Positions 46,620 to 56,980 of a stretch of DNA of 64,000 nt are shown one piece after another. This stretch comes from Gordionus sp. m RMFG-2023 (lineage: Eukaryota > Nematomorpha > Gordioida > Chordodea > Parachordodidae). The notes beneath the pieces are model-generated. The model searched no databases, was not told where the DNA came from, and saw only the letters and a list, made by a program, of their open reading frames with translations. Position 1 is the stretch's first letter. Every line of letters starts with the position of its first letter. The stretch lies in NCBI RefSeq assembly GCF_954871325.1, contig NC_088778.1, forward strand, positions 17,573,666 through 17,637,665, written 5' to 3'. Both the position numbers and the translations under genes were made by a program.

Positions 46620-46946
46620 AATACTTAATATTAAAAAAAAGAAGAAGATTTCTTAGATTGGAAGATAAGAGCATTGGATCTTCCTAAACTTTCAATATTA
46701 GCTAGAAAGGTCCTGTGCGTTCCAGCTATGAGCACATCCAGCGAGCGTGTATTTTCCTTAGCTGGGCTCATTCTGAACTCTAAAAGATTATTATTATGTC
46801 CTATAAATCTAAATAAAATAATATTTATACATGATAATTATAACTTAATAAAATCATTAAATTATAGTTATATAAACATAATAAAGCATAAATTGTATTT
46901 TAAAAGTGTTTCCAATGAATTTATAATTTTAAATAAAAACATTTAA
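46620..46946 (+). pseudogene. hAT dimerisation domain of the GCCGCC-ended element
   Basis: LDLPKLSILARKVLCVPAMS then TSSERVFSLAGLILNSKRLL and LNKIIFIHDNYN form an almost complete hAT C-terminal domain (SERVFS..G.I...KR..L....L..HDN). It follows an AT-rich gap after the LINE-like insert and is the best preserved part of the 43590-47040 transposase. Confidence 0.88.
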
Positions 46947-48129
46947 GTTAGAAAAATATTTGACGCCTCGCCCCCGCCAGCCGATCCTTTTATAAAAAGA
47001 AACGCCGCCGCCGAAAATGCTATCGGCGCACATGTCTAGATATATCGATATATTCATTAAATTGCAAATTTTACAAAAATAATTTTGGTTAATTTTTAAT
47101 TTTTTTTAGAAATTATATATCGATATATGTGTCAGAGACCTGCAGGCCCAGCCCTAAGCCCGGGCCGGGTCTAAATTTTTTTTAATAAACCGGGCCGGGT
47201 CTGAATTTTTTTTTAAAAAATATACCCAGGCCGGACCTGACCGAGCTAAGAAAAAAATTTAGAACCAGGGCAAGGAACTTTAAGTCGTGGATGCCTTTAG
47301 GCAGGGTGAAGGAGTATTTGACCTCTAAAAATGTTATTGATGAATAAATATATTGTTTAATTAACTAGTATGTATTTAAAGCATGTTTATCAATCTAATT
47401 AGGTTACAATTTATTTTAAAATATATTTGTCATCAAGGCATAGATCAAAATATATGATTTTCATATTAAAATATTGGAATTTTATTATATAAAAATAAAA
47501 GAATTTTTCTCATTATTAATTTGATTGGATCTCAATATATAAATAAATATAATAATTTTGCTAAAGCATGGTTTGAGAAAATTATTAATTGCCAATTTAT
47601 ATTACATTGTATACACTTATCCAATCAAGATGAGCATCGTCAATAAAATGTAAGGAGCAAATATAAATCTGCAAGAAAGCTCTGAAAGAAGTTGAATATT
47701 TATCCTAAAGAAATTACCAAATATATTAAATGAAGAAATATTTTGGAAACCTTCCAATTAATGAAGGGGAAATGTAGTAATGCAGGGATATATTGTAATA
47801 TACTATTTATTAGTGCTGTAAACATTACTACAAAAAAGAAACGCATTACCGTTACTCGTTACTCTGAAAAAAGGAACGCGTTACCATTACCTTTTCAAAA
47901 AAGACCGCGCGTTACCGACTTTTCAAAAAAGTAACGGGCTACTCGTTACTTAAAAAAAATTAAATGTATACAAGAATAATATTTATTTTTTTCCGACAAT
48001 ATATAATAAAATAAAACTATACAAAAAGAATATATAAGATCGTTTTATAAAAAAAATATTAATATATTTAATTATAATATAAATAAAATTATACAAAAAT
48101 ATTATATGATAACATCTTTATGTAACAAT

Positions 48130-48220
48130 TTTTTATTTATTTTTAGCAACAATTGATTTCAAAATCTTGATCAGACAAACAAGAGCGCTTAGTGCTCAAC
48201 ACAGCTGGTTAAATAATGAG
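48130..48220 (-). pseudogene. hAT dimerisation remnant in the 47811 element
   Basis: Minus strand reads VLSTKRSCLSDQDFEINCC, parallel to VLTDKRSCLSDENFEKQLL of the 44154-44480 frame. Stops flank it. Confidence 0.7.
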
Positions 48221-48227
48221 ATGTTAT

Positions 48228-48305
48228 ATATAGTATTTTAATAATAAATAAAATCTATAATGAAATTCTCTGTAAAATTTTGTTATATCCTGGCTACGCC
48301 ACTCT
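48228..48305. repeat. Short dispersed repeat ending in GGCTACGCCACT
   Basis: 48228-48285 matches 17255-17310 closely and runs into CCTGGCTACGCCACTC, a right-end signature of the poly-G hAT group. Confidence 0.6.
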
Positions 48306-48455
48306 TTCATATTCATTTATTATTTAAACAAAGTTTTTTAAAATAACTATTTTTTATTCTTTAAATTTATTAACAATTATATTCAAACCATTAATTTTGG
48401 GTTTTTAATGATGGTTTCCAGCCCAATACTGTAGTATAATTTAATTGCTTATATT

Positions 48456-48990
48456 TAGGGCTGTGCCGATCCACATATTTTCACCGATCCGATCCGATAT
48501 TTCTCCATATATTGTTTTTCACCACCCCCCTTTGAACCAAAGAAATCAATATTTTTTATGCAAAAAATCAAATTATGCATTTAATTTAATTTTTTTTCAT
48601 AATTCAGATACCATATTTAAAAACATTCTTTTATTTTAAAGTATAATTAATAAAATTGGCGTTATTTTTTAAAAAGATTTAAAATAATTAAAACTTTGGG
48701 TGTTCCTTTCTATTTTAATAAAAAAACTTTTAAAATACTATAAATCTATTTTAAAAAAGAATAAAATTTAAAGGATGTTGTGCATTTGCATTGTTTTAAA
48801 AAAAATTATTTAGAAAATATTATAATAATGTAAAATAAATATACATAACATAAAATAATATAAAATAACAAAAAAAAGAAAGTAAAAAGATCGGGTCTGT
48901 TTTTACAGGTATCGGCCCGATCCGATATTTTTGGAAAATTCTAAATATCGGTGCCAATCCGATCCGATATTAAATATCGACACAGCCCTA
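48456..48990. mobile_element. hAT MITE with TAGGGCTGTGCCGAT ends
   Basis: The left end TAGGGCTGTGCCGATCC and right end ATATCGACACAGCCCTA are inverted. Both sides carry CCGATCCGATAT repeats. The flanks CTTATATT and ATTATATT match in seven of eight bases. It lies inside the 47811-49697 hAT, making a third nesting level. Confidence 0.88.
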
Positions 48991-49079
48991 ATTATATTTT
49001 AATTCCGATTAAGCTTTTCAAAATATTATGAAAAATTATTATTCTATTATTAGAGTAATATTTAAAATAATGATATATT

Positions 49080-49215
49080 AATTTATCTTTTTACCTTCAA
49101 ATACTTTTTTAAGTTTGAACTGCTGGACATTGAGGTTGAAATATTTGTGTTGGGATATAATTTACATTTCCAAAGTGTAGACTTAGTACCATTAATTTTC
49201 TTTATTGGTTTAAAA
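49080..49215 (-). pseudogene. BED-like zinc-finger remnant in the 47811 element
   Basis: Minus strand reads NGTKSTLWKCKLYPNTNIST then SSSSNLKKYLKVK. The pattern W-x-C-x2-(C to Y)...SNLKK(H to Y)LK fits a BED finger that has lost one cysteine and one histidine. A related stretch occurs at 53266-53400 in the homeobox intron. Confidence 0.6.
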
Positions 49216-49768
49216 TATATTCAAATTGGGGGCAGGGAAGGGTTAAATCATCTTCATCTGAAGTAAGTACTATGGGAATAATATTCTTAAAATAAATTAT
49301 AAGAATAATAATATCATTATTAACATTTACTTTGAATTTTGATTGAATATTAATTTCGACAGAAAATTTAACAACGAGAAGTTAAAATAAAAATGAAGGC
49401 AGGGGTTGATATGAATTAAAATCGGATTAAATTATTTATATTAATAATTAAAAAATAAATAAAAGTAATTATATAATACAATAAAATATGTTTTTGTTGT
49501 TATTTTTTTAAGAAATAATATAAAGTAACGAGTAACGTTTTGTGTTACCGTTACTCAAAAAAAAGAAACGCGTTACTGTTACTCGTTACCTCTAGAAGAA
49601 GGTAACGAATGAATGTAACGAATGGCGTTCCTTTTCTTCAAAAAAAGTAACGTAGTTAGTAACGACGTTACTTTTGTGACGTTACTTGACAGCACTACTA
49701 TTTATACATTATGAATTATTATATTCGTCAATTAGATATGATTATCTATATATTTATGAATTATAATA

Positions 49769-50436
49769 TTGGTGAAGGTTAACACTACAACACCCATAGC
49801 ATGTAGTAAATGCCAGCATTTAAAAGCTCATTATCAAGATGTAGAAGTCTCCTGGAACTCTAAATACAATATGCTCAATAGTGTTTATTCACCAAATGAA
49901 GTAATTATAAAAGTTCTGCAAGAACGTGAGGGATCGGAAAACTATTATATTATAGATTTTCCAATTCTTGAGGATCTTGTCAATATTTTTGGAAATTTTT
50001 ACAGAGCTATTGTTGAGTTACAGTAGGACTTTTATACTCTTTTTAAAGTGGTAATTTGGTATTATGAAGTATGAACTTCCTGAAGTTTATAATGCCTATC
50101 AAAGCGATAAAAGTGTGATAAAATTGATTCTAAATATAAAGAATTTTTTAATTGAAAAATTTGTTTTACGTAAGATCACTTTATCTCTTTTTTCTCTGCC
50201 AAATTCAGGCAATTACGTATATTGTCAGGGACAGATCGGAAAACTATATAAAATTACAAGAGGCTAAGGAAGTTAATAATTACCAACTACCAGTCGAATT
50301 ACGACTGTTGTTAAACAAACTCTTTTACCACGAATGGGTCGATGGTGATTCTTATAATATGTCATTACACGATGATGAATTTAATAATTACCTAAATGTA
50401 AAAACAGATGAAACGATAAGGTGGATAATTTGTTAG
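49769..50436 (+). pseudogene. hAT transposase middle part of the 47133 element
   Basis: Frame 49769-50026 reads VEVSWNSKYNMLNSVYSP and ILEDLVNIFGNFYRAIVELQ, the hAT W(N)S.Y.ML and following helical region. Frames 50064-50267 and 50152-50436 overlap in shifted phase and read YELPEVYNAY and HEWVDGD. At least two frame changes are needed, so the gene is dead. Confidence 0.7.
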
Positions 50437-50640
50437 ATTGTTGGGTGGCTCATCAAAGCCAATTTCCGATTTTGAAAAAATTGGCAAAAAGGGTAGGCAA
50501 TTCCTGCTTCAACTGTGAGCGGAATTTTTCCACTACTGAGAGAATTCTTGAAATAATCTTCAACCTGAAAAGGTAGACATGCTTCTCTTTCTTCATGATA
50601 ATTTGTAAATCTTTTATATCTTTCTTGAATATAGGGTTCT
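50410..50640 (+). pseudogene. hAT dimerisation domain of the 47133 element
   Basis: DNLLDCWVAHQSQFPILKKL and NCERNFSTTERILE, then in another phase NLQPEKVDMLLFLHDNL, give the hAT LLDWW...FP.L, SERNFS and LLFLHDNL motifs in order. The minus-strand frame over this stretch is a shadow. Confidence 0.85.
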
Positions 50641-51306
50641 GTCATTCATGCTGGCTTTTTACTTTGCAAACTGTCAAATATTTATTGCATTTGTTATATT
50701 TTACCTTAAGTCCTGAAAGTTTTTTTTAATCCAACATTTTTCATTATTTTTTTTTACAATATGATATAACACAATTATTTTATTTTGTTAAATTTATAAA
50801 ATAAATTATATTATATTGTGCAAATAGATAATATATTCTCAAAATACTATTTACAATCTTACATACATGCATTTTTTTAAATAGCGGTTTATTTTTATTT
50901 AATACAATATATTATATTCTCAAAATATTATTTACTTCCATTTTTATAATTATCTGTTAAATTTTTTTTATAAATACAATATAATATAAAATATTCTCAA
51001 AATATTAGCTTTACCATGCATTTTTTAAATACAAATTAAAATTATCACAAATACAATATATTATTTAAAATATTATTTACACAAATATTTATAGTATCAA
51101 TTTGTAATATACTAAATATCTGTTTAGAATAAAAAAGATAAAATGTGCAATATACTTATAAATAGGGTAAAATACCGAATAGGGAATTTTTGTATACACT
51201 AGGTCAAATATAAATTTAAAAAATTTCGGGACGGGCCTAAATAAATTTTTTTAAAAATCCGAGCTGGGCCATGCAAATGTTACCTATGCAGGTTTCTGAT
51301 ATATAT

Positions 51307-52073
51307 CATTAATGAAAATAATTTGATGGTGATAATATAAATCTTTTAAAAATTTTACAAAAATGTTTTTATTATTTTTGTTTTTTAAATATTATATATA
51401 TAATATCTTTTAAATTGCAAATTGAATGAGGATTCGAAATATGTAAAATATGGAAATTGTCCTATTCGTCTAAAAATATTTAGAAATAGATCTTTAAATC
51501 TTTTATAATTTCATTCTTAATGTTATTCTAAACGGTGACGAATGTCATAATCATCATTTTTAATATTTAACATATGCCTCTGAAGATAGGAATAATTATT
51601 GACAATGCAATGAAATATCTGTTTATTTAGCGTTCATTTGATCTCCACTTCCTCCCCCCCCCCCCCTTTCAATACCTATGACTCGAGGGACTAAATAATA
51701 GTCAGAAAATATTTTTATCAACTTTCATTTAACACTCATTTAACTATTATAGTTAAGTTATAAAAATTAAAACAATCCTAATCCTCAAAGGTTTAACCGC
51801 TCATTTAAAAAACAATGTAAATAATTAAATAAGAAACATTTGGAGCTATACACTTAAAAAAAACATTTAAAATATAAATATTTTTAAAACGATTTAGTAT
51901 TTTTTGTGAGAAATTTTTTTTTTAAATATAAATAATCAATAGCTATTCTGTTTTTATTCTGAGCGAAATAGTGAGTTTAATTTAATATCATTATCTCTTT
52001 GGCAGATTTTAAACAAGCTCTTGAAACATTAATTAATGTTTTTAATCATTTTTATTTATTTATTAAATAATAG
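51307..52073. other. AT-rich sequence upstream of the homeobox exon
   Basis: It would be intron sequence 5' of the exon at 52074. A CTCCACTTCC plus C run lies at about 51642-51667. No earlier homeobox-gene exon (for example the N-terminal motif typical of Gsx) could be supported here or further upstream. Confidence 0.4.
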
Positions 52074-52222
52074 ATGAAAACCCCTGTGATTACAAAAGAT
52101 TAAGGACAGCTTATAGTAGTTATCAGCTCTTAGAGCTCGAAAGAGAGTTTTCATCCGCAATGTATTTGTCCCGTTTAAGAAGAATAGAAATTGCAAAAAG
52201 ATTAACACTTACAGAAAAACAA
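52074..52222 (+). CDS. Gsx/ind-like ParaHox gene, homeodomain exon 1
   Basis: A 149-nt internal exon between acceptor AATAATAG| and donor CAA|GTAGAA. It encodes homeodomain residues 1-44 plus five residues before: [19 protein letters not shown], then [20 protein letters not shown]. Conserved homeodomain positions R5, Q12, L16, F20, Y25, L26, R31, L40 and Q44 are all present. [21 protein letters not shown]-like wording (here [15 protein letters not shown]) and the EKQ|VKIWFQNRRVK junction are the signature of the Gsx (GSH)/ind family, sequence-specific transcription factors of nervous-system patterning. The exon starts in phase 1: two bases complete a codon begun upstream. Upstream exons are not found. 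No stops or frameshifts. It is far less A/T-biased than the flanks. Assignment to Gsx rather than another ANTP-class gene rests on motif memory. Confidence 0.88.
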
Positions 52223-52530
52223 GTAGAATATATAACATTATATATAAAATATATTAAACATATAGATTTTGAACTAATTACAGGGACTAAGTAAAATAAT
52301 TTAGGCAAGGTGTGGGGTGGCGGGTAGGGGGGGGAGTATTAGCTTCATGAAGTTGGCTGAACAATTGTAAGAACTAATTCTAATATCTTTGCAATAATTT
52401 AACTAAATGAAAACTATTACGTCATTTTTTAAGCGTGATATCAGCCAAACTTTTGAAATTACATATTCTACAACCTTTACAGGAAGATAATTAGAAATTG
52501 TCGCTTTTGTTCATGCCCTAGTATTTCTAG

Positions 52531-52878
52531 TGTGATCTGCACCGTGCCTAATTTTTCAAGCCCGGCCCGAATATTTAAAAAATTTTTTTACCCAGCCCTG
52601 CCCGGTGTGAATTTATTTAAATATAGAAATTAATTTTTACAATTACTCAAAATAAACGATATATGTTAGGGTCTAGTTTCTATAAATCAAATCTAATATT
52701 TTTATTTTACATAAAATTCAACATAAAATTGATAAATTTAGATATATTTGAAAAAAAATTCTATGGCCATACCTGACCCGGCCCGAATTTTCTTAAAAAA
52801 TATTAGGCCCGACTCAGCCCGAACCCGATTTTTTTAAAAAAATAGGGCCCGGTCCGGGCCTACTTTTGCAAATCTCTA
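52531..52878. mobile_element. hAT MITE, GGGCC family, in the homeobox intron
   Basis: It begins TGTGATCTGCACCGTGCC and ends GCAAATCTCTA. The flanks ATTTCTAG and ATTCCTAG (52523-52530, 52879-52886) match in seven of eight bases. It is homologous to 54586-54961. Confidence 0.88.
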
Positions 52879-52997
52879 ATTCCTAGGTATTTAAAATTAA
52901 AATGATTTTGAAATTTTTTGTTAGTAATTTATGTCTATGAGATATATGAAGTGTAATAAAAAATCAATAAATGGGGAAAAAATTGTGTTATTTATTT

Positions 52998-53500
52998 ATA
53001 GTTCTGTAAACCTTACTTCAAAAAAAAAACGGTTACTTGTTACGATTTAAAAAAGGAACGAGTTACCGTTACTACATTTTGAAATAAGAAACGCGTTACT
53101 GCTATCAAGAAAATAATGGGTCATTATTTAAAAAAATACTAAATATTATATATAAATTTTCTTTTTATTTATTTATTTTCCCCACGGATAATATAAATAA
53201 AATTTTATAAAAATTATATATAATGATAAGAGAAAGTCATAACTTCTTTTATCTGTTCTATTTTTACCTTCATATGTTTTATTTTGGATTTAAGCTGCTG
53301 AAAATTGAGGTTAAAATATTCGAATTTTGCTCACGATCTACATATACAAAGTATAGACTTGTTGACCTTAATTTTCTTTATAAATGTTTCATAAGACAGG
53401 GCAGAGTTAAATCATCTTCATATAAAGAAAATTCTTATAAAATAAATTATAATATTAGCGAATATAAATTAACATATCTTGATTGAATCAATATTAATTA
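52998..53500 (-). mobile_element. Left part of a TAGTGCTGTAAAC-family hAT in the intron
   Basis: It starts near TATAGTTCTGTAAACCTTAC, followed by GGAACGAGTTACCGTTACT and AACGCGTTACTGC. 53266-53440 parallels 49090-49260 of the 47811 element (TTACCTTCA, GCTGCTGAAAATTGAGGTT, AAAGTATAGACTT, TTAAATCATCTTCAT). The right terminus is not seen, so the copy is truncated. Confidence 0.7.
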
Positions 53501-53504
53501 TATT

Positions 53505-53799
53505 AGACTGTATAATAATATTCCTTACATTATTTCACCCGAAATGTCTATTTCCAAAATTCTTACTTCATCTTTCTTCACAAACAACATTCATGAATAA
53601 TTCAAAGCAAATTCAAAATATTTGTTGTTTAGAATTTAATTATAGGAGGGGGATGGGCTTAGACTTCACTGCACTTAACCATCTAGCTTTACCATCTAGA
53701 TTATATGATCTCAGGCCTCATATTCCCCATCGACTATTTATGCGCAACATAGATTGGGGACAACACACCCTTAAACACTTCTTCGATTACTTAATTTAG
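53505..53799 (+). other. Open, GC-richer stretch inside the homeobox intron
   Basis: One frame stays open to TAG at 53797-53799, and its last 50 codons (GMGLDFTALNHLALPSRLYD, then LRPHIPHRLFMRN) have balanced composition unlike the flanks. An acceptor-like TTAATTATAG| stands at about 53645, so it could be an alternative terminal exon, a nested gene or a piece of an unknown element. I do not recognise the peptide. Confidence 0.3.
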
Positions 53800-54054
53800 T
53801 CTAAAATCAAATGGATTTAAATATATAAATAAGTATGGGTCAAGAAGTATTTGGGTCGACCAAAGTTTTTTTATTCAAATTAGACAAGGGCTTATCATAA
53901 CATACAAAGTTATGATAATAAAAATTGATTGAATTAAGTTGCTTTTACATAGTTTTATAGATTTAATATGATAAATAGTTTCTTGTTTGTTACTATTTTG
54001 AATTTTATAAAATTATAAATTTTAATTTCGAATATTTAATCATTAAATTATCAG

Positions 54055-54126
54055 GTCAAAATTTGGTTTCAAAATCGAAGAGTCAAGTACAAAAAAACGC
54101 CAAAGATTGCCATCAATAAATTTTAA
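54055..54126 (+). CDS. Gsx/ind-like ParaHox gene, homeodomain exon 2 and C-terminus
   Basis: After acceptor ATTATCAG| the frame continues directly: VKIWFQNRRVKYKK, then TPKIAINKF and TAA. W48, F49, Q50, N51 and R53 of the recognition helix are all present, completing the 60-residue homeodomain; Q50 is the usual Antp-class specificity residue. Only about nine residues follow the homeodomain before the stop, a short tail compared with vertebrate GSX proteins. AATAAA occurs across the stop and again near 54190, either of which could serve polyadenylation. A longer form with further 3' exons cannot be excluded. Confidence 0.9.
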   Translation, partial: VKIWFQNRRVKYKKTPKIAINKF

Positions 54127-54585
54127 TTATATAGGAAATAGAATCACTGCGCCTTATTTGAATTGTATACTAAATTTCTATAAATTGTAAAATAAATGAT
54201 AAGATTTTTTTAATTATAATTGATATAAATATATATTTAGATCGTCCAGTCAATTTTTTTATATTAAATTGGAAAATATATTTATATATAATCTTACATT
54301 ATCGCATCAAGTTCATATTAAAATTTATTTTCATATAAGCTTAATGTTAATATCAATTTCAACTTAATCTTTAACTTTAGTTAAATCTTATATCATTTAA
54401 TTTCAATTTTCATATGAAATTAATATATTACAATTTAAGGAGATTATATGACAGTGTTAATATCATATTTTTTAAAATATATTTAAATTTATTTTTGAAA
54501 ATTATGAAAATTAATCGTTTTTGCTATATGTTAAGATAAACTTCTTCATTTTTTGATCTAAAAATTTTTTTTTTATAGTTTCAAT
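54127..54585. other. AT-rich 3' flank of the homeobox gene
   Basis: Probable 3' UTR at the start (ATTATATAGGAAATAGAATC..., AATAAA near 54190), then low-complexity A/T. No further exon supported. Confidence 0.45.
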
Positions 54586-54961
54586 TAGTGATCTGTATCG
54601 GGCCTAACTTTTCAAAGTTTTGCCGGCCCGGCCCGAATTTTTTAAAAAAAAATTTACCTGCCCGACCCGGCCCGAATTTATTTAAATATAGAAATTAATT
54701 TTTATAATTACTCAAAATAAAAGATGTATGTTATATGGCGTTTAGTTTCAATAAATAACAAAATTTTTTATTTTACATAAAAAATTCAATTTTAAATTGA
54801 TAAATTTAGATATATTTAAAAAAATTTCTAAGGCCCTACCTGACCCGGCCCAAATTTTTTTAAAAATATTAGGCCCGGCCCGAACCTAATTATTTTAAAT
54901 AGATTCGGGCCGGGCCGGACTCGGGCCAGGTACAGGCCGGGCCTAACTTTGCAGATCTCTA
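54586..54961. mobile_element. hAT MITE, GGGCC family, exact 8-bp TSD
   Basis: It begins TAGTGATCTGTATCGGGCC and ends GGCCTAACTTTGCAGATCTCTA. GTTTCAAT flanks both sides exactly (54578-54585, 54962-54969). 376 bp. It is the reference copy in this window that shows the family is hAT. Confidence 0.95.
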
Positions 54962-55299
54962 GTTTCAATTTTATTCTTTTTAATTTAGTTTTTTACCTGT
55001 TGCCTGATTTTTTTTTACATATTTTACTTGATGTTATGTTTTATTTATGTATTTTATTTCAATAAAATTTATGATTGTATTAAGTCCATTTTTAAAAGTA
55101 CGGACTATAGCCAAAGGCGGACTGGTCATAAGAGCAGGTGGGCATTTTGCCCACGAAGCCGCGAGAAAATATTTATTTTTGAGGCCGATCAGAAGAAAAT
55201 ATCAAAAAAGAGGCCGATTAGAAAAAAATTTATTATATTATGTTCGCATTATTTTCTCTTATCCATTTATTTTTGATGATATCTCTATTCCATGAGAAT

Positions 55300-56980
55300 T
55301 ATCATGTCGTTTACTATATTTTAATGCATAAAATATCATGATGTCGCTTGACGCTATACATCATTACCATGTGTTTTCTTTGTTTTTTTTTCAAATAAAG
55401 TGAAAACGCTTTCGTTTGAGTAGAGTGAAAGTTAAGTTTTGATTAATTTATTATATTATATTTTATACATTAATTTATTGTAGAAATAATATAGCCAGCA
55501 TTTGTGATTGTATTTTTTGTTCTTAATTCATTGAAATTAAATAAAATACAAGTAAAAAATTTTAAATAAAATAAATTTTTGAATTTGATTTTCTAATGTT
55601 TCTTTTTAATATTAATTAATTGATTGTTAATTTATGTTATTTTATTACTAACTAAAGCTCAACGAACACAGATTGTTAAAATGATTACAACAATTTACTT
55701 ATCATTTGCAAAAATTTTTAGTAAAATTTATTGTATAAATCATATATAATAATAAACTTATATAGATATTTTATACTTATTTATATGATCATTGAATTGA
55801 GATGTATGTAAAAAGTTAAAAGTAAATAACTCATTTATATTTCATAACCCATAGACAATAATATTTTTATTATTACTGGCTGGTTCATCAGATTTTATAA
55901 AAATAAGTAATTTTATATGAAATAAAATTTTATTAGAATTTCCAGTTCACATCTTGAGATATTTTTTTTAGCCTTAAGTTATAAAAAAGGATAACCTAAC
56001 ATGATGACTTTATTGTCTTATATTAAAATACAATTCTATTAAAAATATATTAAATTTAATTTACACTTATCTTGTTTATATTTATCATGGGTAATGTACA
56101 CAATGATTTTTAGTTAGATTAATATATTTTTAAATATCATGCTTAGAAATTCCAAAATTAAATTTAAAGATGGAGCTGAAAATTTAGGAGAAAAAAATGC
56201 TGCCGAAGCAGCTGGTGCTGATCCAAAGCAACTTAAATCTCTTTGATGAATAAATCCATACAGAGTATTTCAAATATTATTACTCCATGTAAATAAAACT
56301 ATTTCTTAGGAATATCAAGGAATATCAACAACTGCTTCCAATTCACATCTACCTGAAACAACTACATTGTCTGCAACATCGTCATTTATTATTGCATAAG
56401 TACAATCGTTGCCACACCCACCTAAAACTATATTATCCACCATTACAGCAGATAAATTCTTTATTATCCTCACACTTATCAATCAATGCTTTCAGATATT
56501 TTACAAAGTGGATTATTAATATCTGAAATAATTTCACTATGTATAGGAATATTAACCTCACATTTATCTGTTAAAATTTCAATATCTATTCTTTTAAAGA
56601 GCTACAAAATCGATTCAGGGGATCCTATGGTATCTCCTTCAGAATTGAATATGCATACACATGAATTTAAATTGCAAATAACAGCTGCTATACCTCAAAA
56701 ACTTACATTTTTAATGCAACATCCTATACAACCAATAAATAGTAAACATGATAAATTATATTATTGACTGGCAATGAGTGAAAAAATGTGTACTGCTCAA
56801 TCTTCCTGGCATTTGCAGTATGCGGACACACTTTCACAACAGGCTCAACAAATTTGCGACATATGCATTCAGTAATTAAAATACATGAAAATTCAGAGTA
56901 TTAATGCAGTCAAGGCCTAGCCCAGAGCATCAAAAAACAAATCATTTAGTGTTAAAATATTAAATGAAAAAAATCGACAA
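55300..56980. other. Non-coding 5' part of the 55112 hAT
   Basis: Mostly A/T-rich. GAENLGEKNAAEAAGADPKQ near 56165 may be worn N-terminal transposase coding. The 93-codon frame at 56486-56767 is not recognised. Confidence 0.4.

Larger units (their letters stand above)
43590..47040 (+). mobile_element. hAT element with GCCGCC ends, carrying nested insertions
   Basis: The left subterminal region (43590-43668: GACGCCGCCGCC, CACGCCGCCGCCGATG, GTCGGCGTGGCGGCG) is mirrored on the right (46962-47035: GACGCCTCGCCCCCGCC, AACGCCGCCGCCGAAAATG, CTATCGGCGCACATG). Plus-strand transposase pieces lie between: a BED finger near 45340-45600, a middle part near 45750-46080 and a dimerisation domain at 46674-46880. 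A 1.18-kb hAT (43800-44977) and a LINE-like fragment (46041-46385) are inserted. Exact ends and TSD are not resolved. Confidence 0.75.
47811..49697 (-). mobile_element. hAT element, TAGTGCTGTAAAC ends with GTAACGCGTTAC repeats, exact TSD
   Basis: It begins TAGTGCTGTAAACATTACT and ends GACGTTACTTGACAGCACTA. CTATTTAT flanks both ends exactly (47803-47810, 49698-49705). The subterminal regions repeat AACGCGTTAC and TACTCGTTAC. The minus strand keeps a BED-like finger near 49080-49210 and a dimerisation fragment (LSTKRSCLSDQDFE) near 48145-48200. The catalytic core is gone. A MITE is inserted at 48456-48990. Confidence 0.94.
47133..51298 (+). mobile_element. hAT element with GGGCC subterminal repeats, near-exact TSD
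   Basis: The left end CAGAGACCTGCAGGCCCAGC and right end (reverse) CAGAAACCTGCATAGG are inverted. The flanks ATATGTGT and ATATATAT (47125-47132, 51299-51306) match in six of eight bases. GGGCCGGGTC-type repeats lie inside both ends. Plus-strand transposase pieces occur at 49769-50600. It contains the 1.89-kb hAT 47811-49697, which itself contains the 48456-48990 MITE. It is a good candidate relative or parent of the GGGCC MITEs in this window. Confidence 0.85.
52223..54054 (+). other. Homeodomain intron (position 44/45), with two hAT insertions
   Basis: GTAGAATATA...TTAAATTATCAG, 1832 bp, phase 0 between Q44 and V45 of the homeodomain, a position used by several homeobox genes. It contains a complete GGGCC MITE (52531-52878), a GTAACGCGTTAC-family hAT fragment (about 52998-53500) and an unexplained open stretch at 53505-53799. 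The remainder is A/T-rich. Confidence 0.8.

Noticed and set aside
52123-52308. 61-codon minus-strand frame
   Set aside because: It is the antisense shadow of the homeodomain exon, which has all conserved residues on the plus strand.
56486-56767. 93-codon plus-strand frame inside a hAT
   Set aside because: Its position before the DUF4371 part suggests transposase, but the wording matches nothing I recognise, so it is not called.
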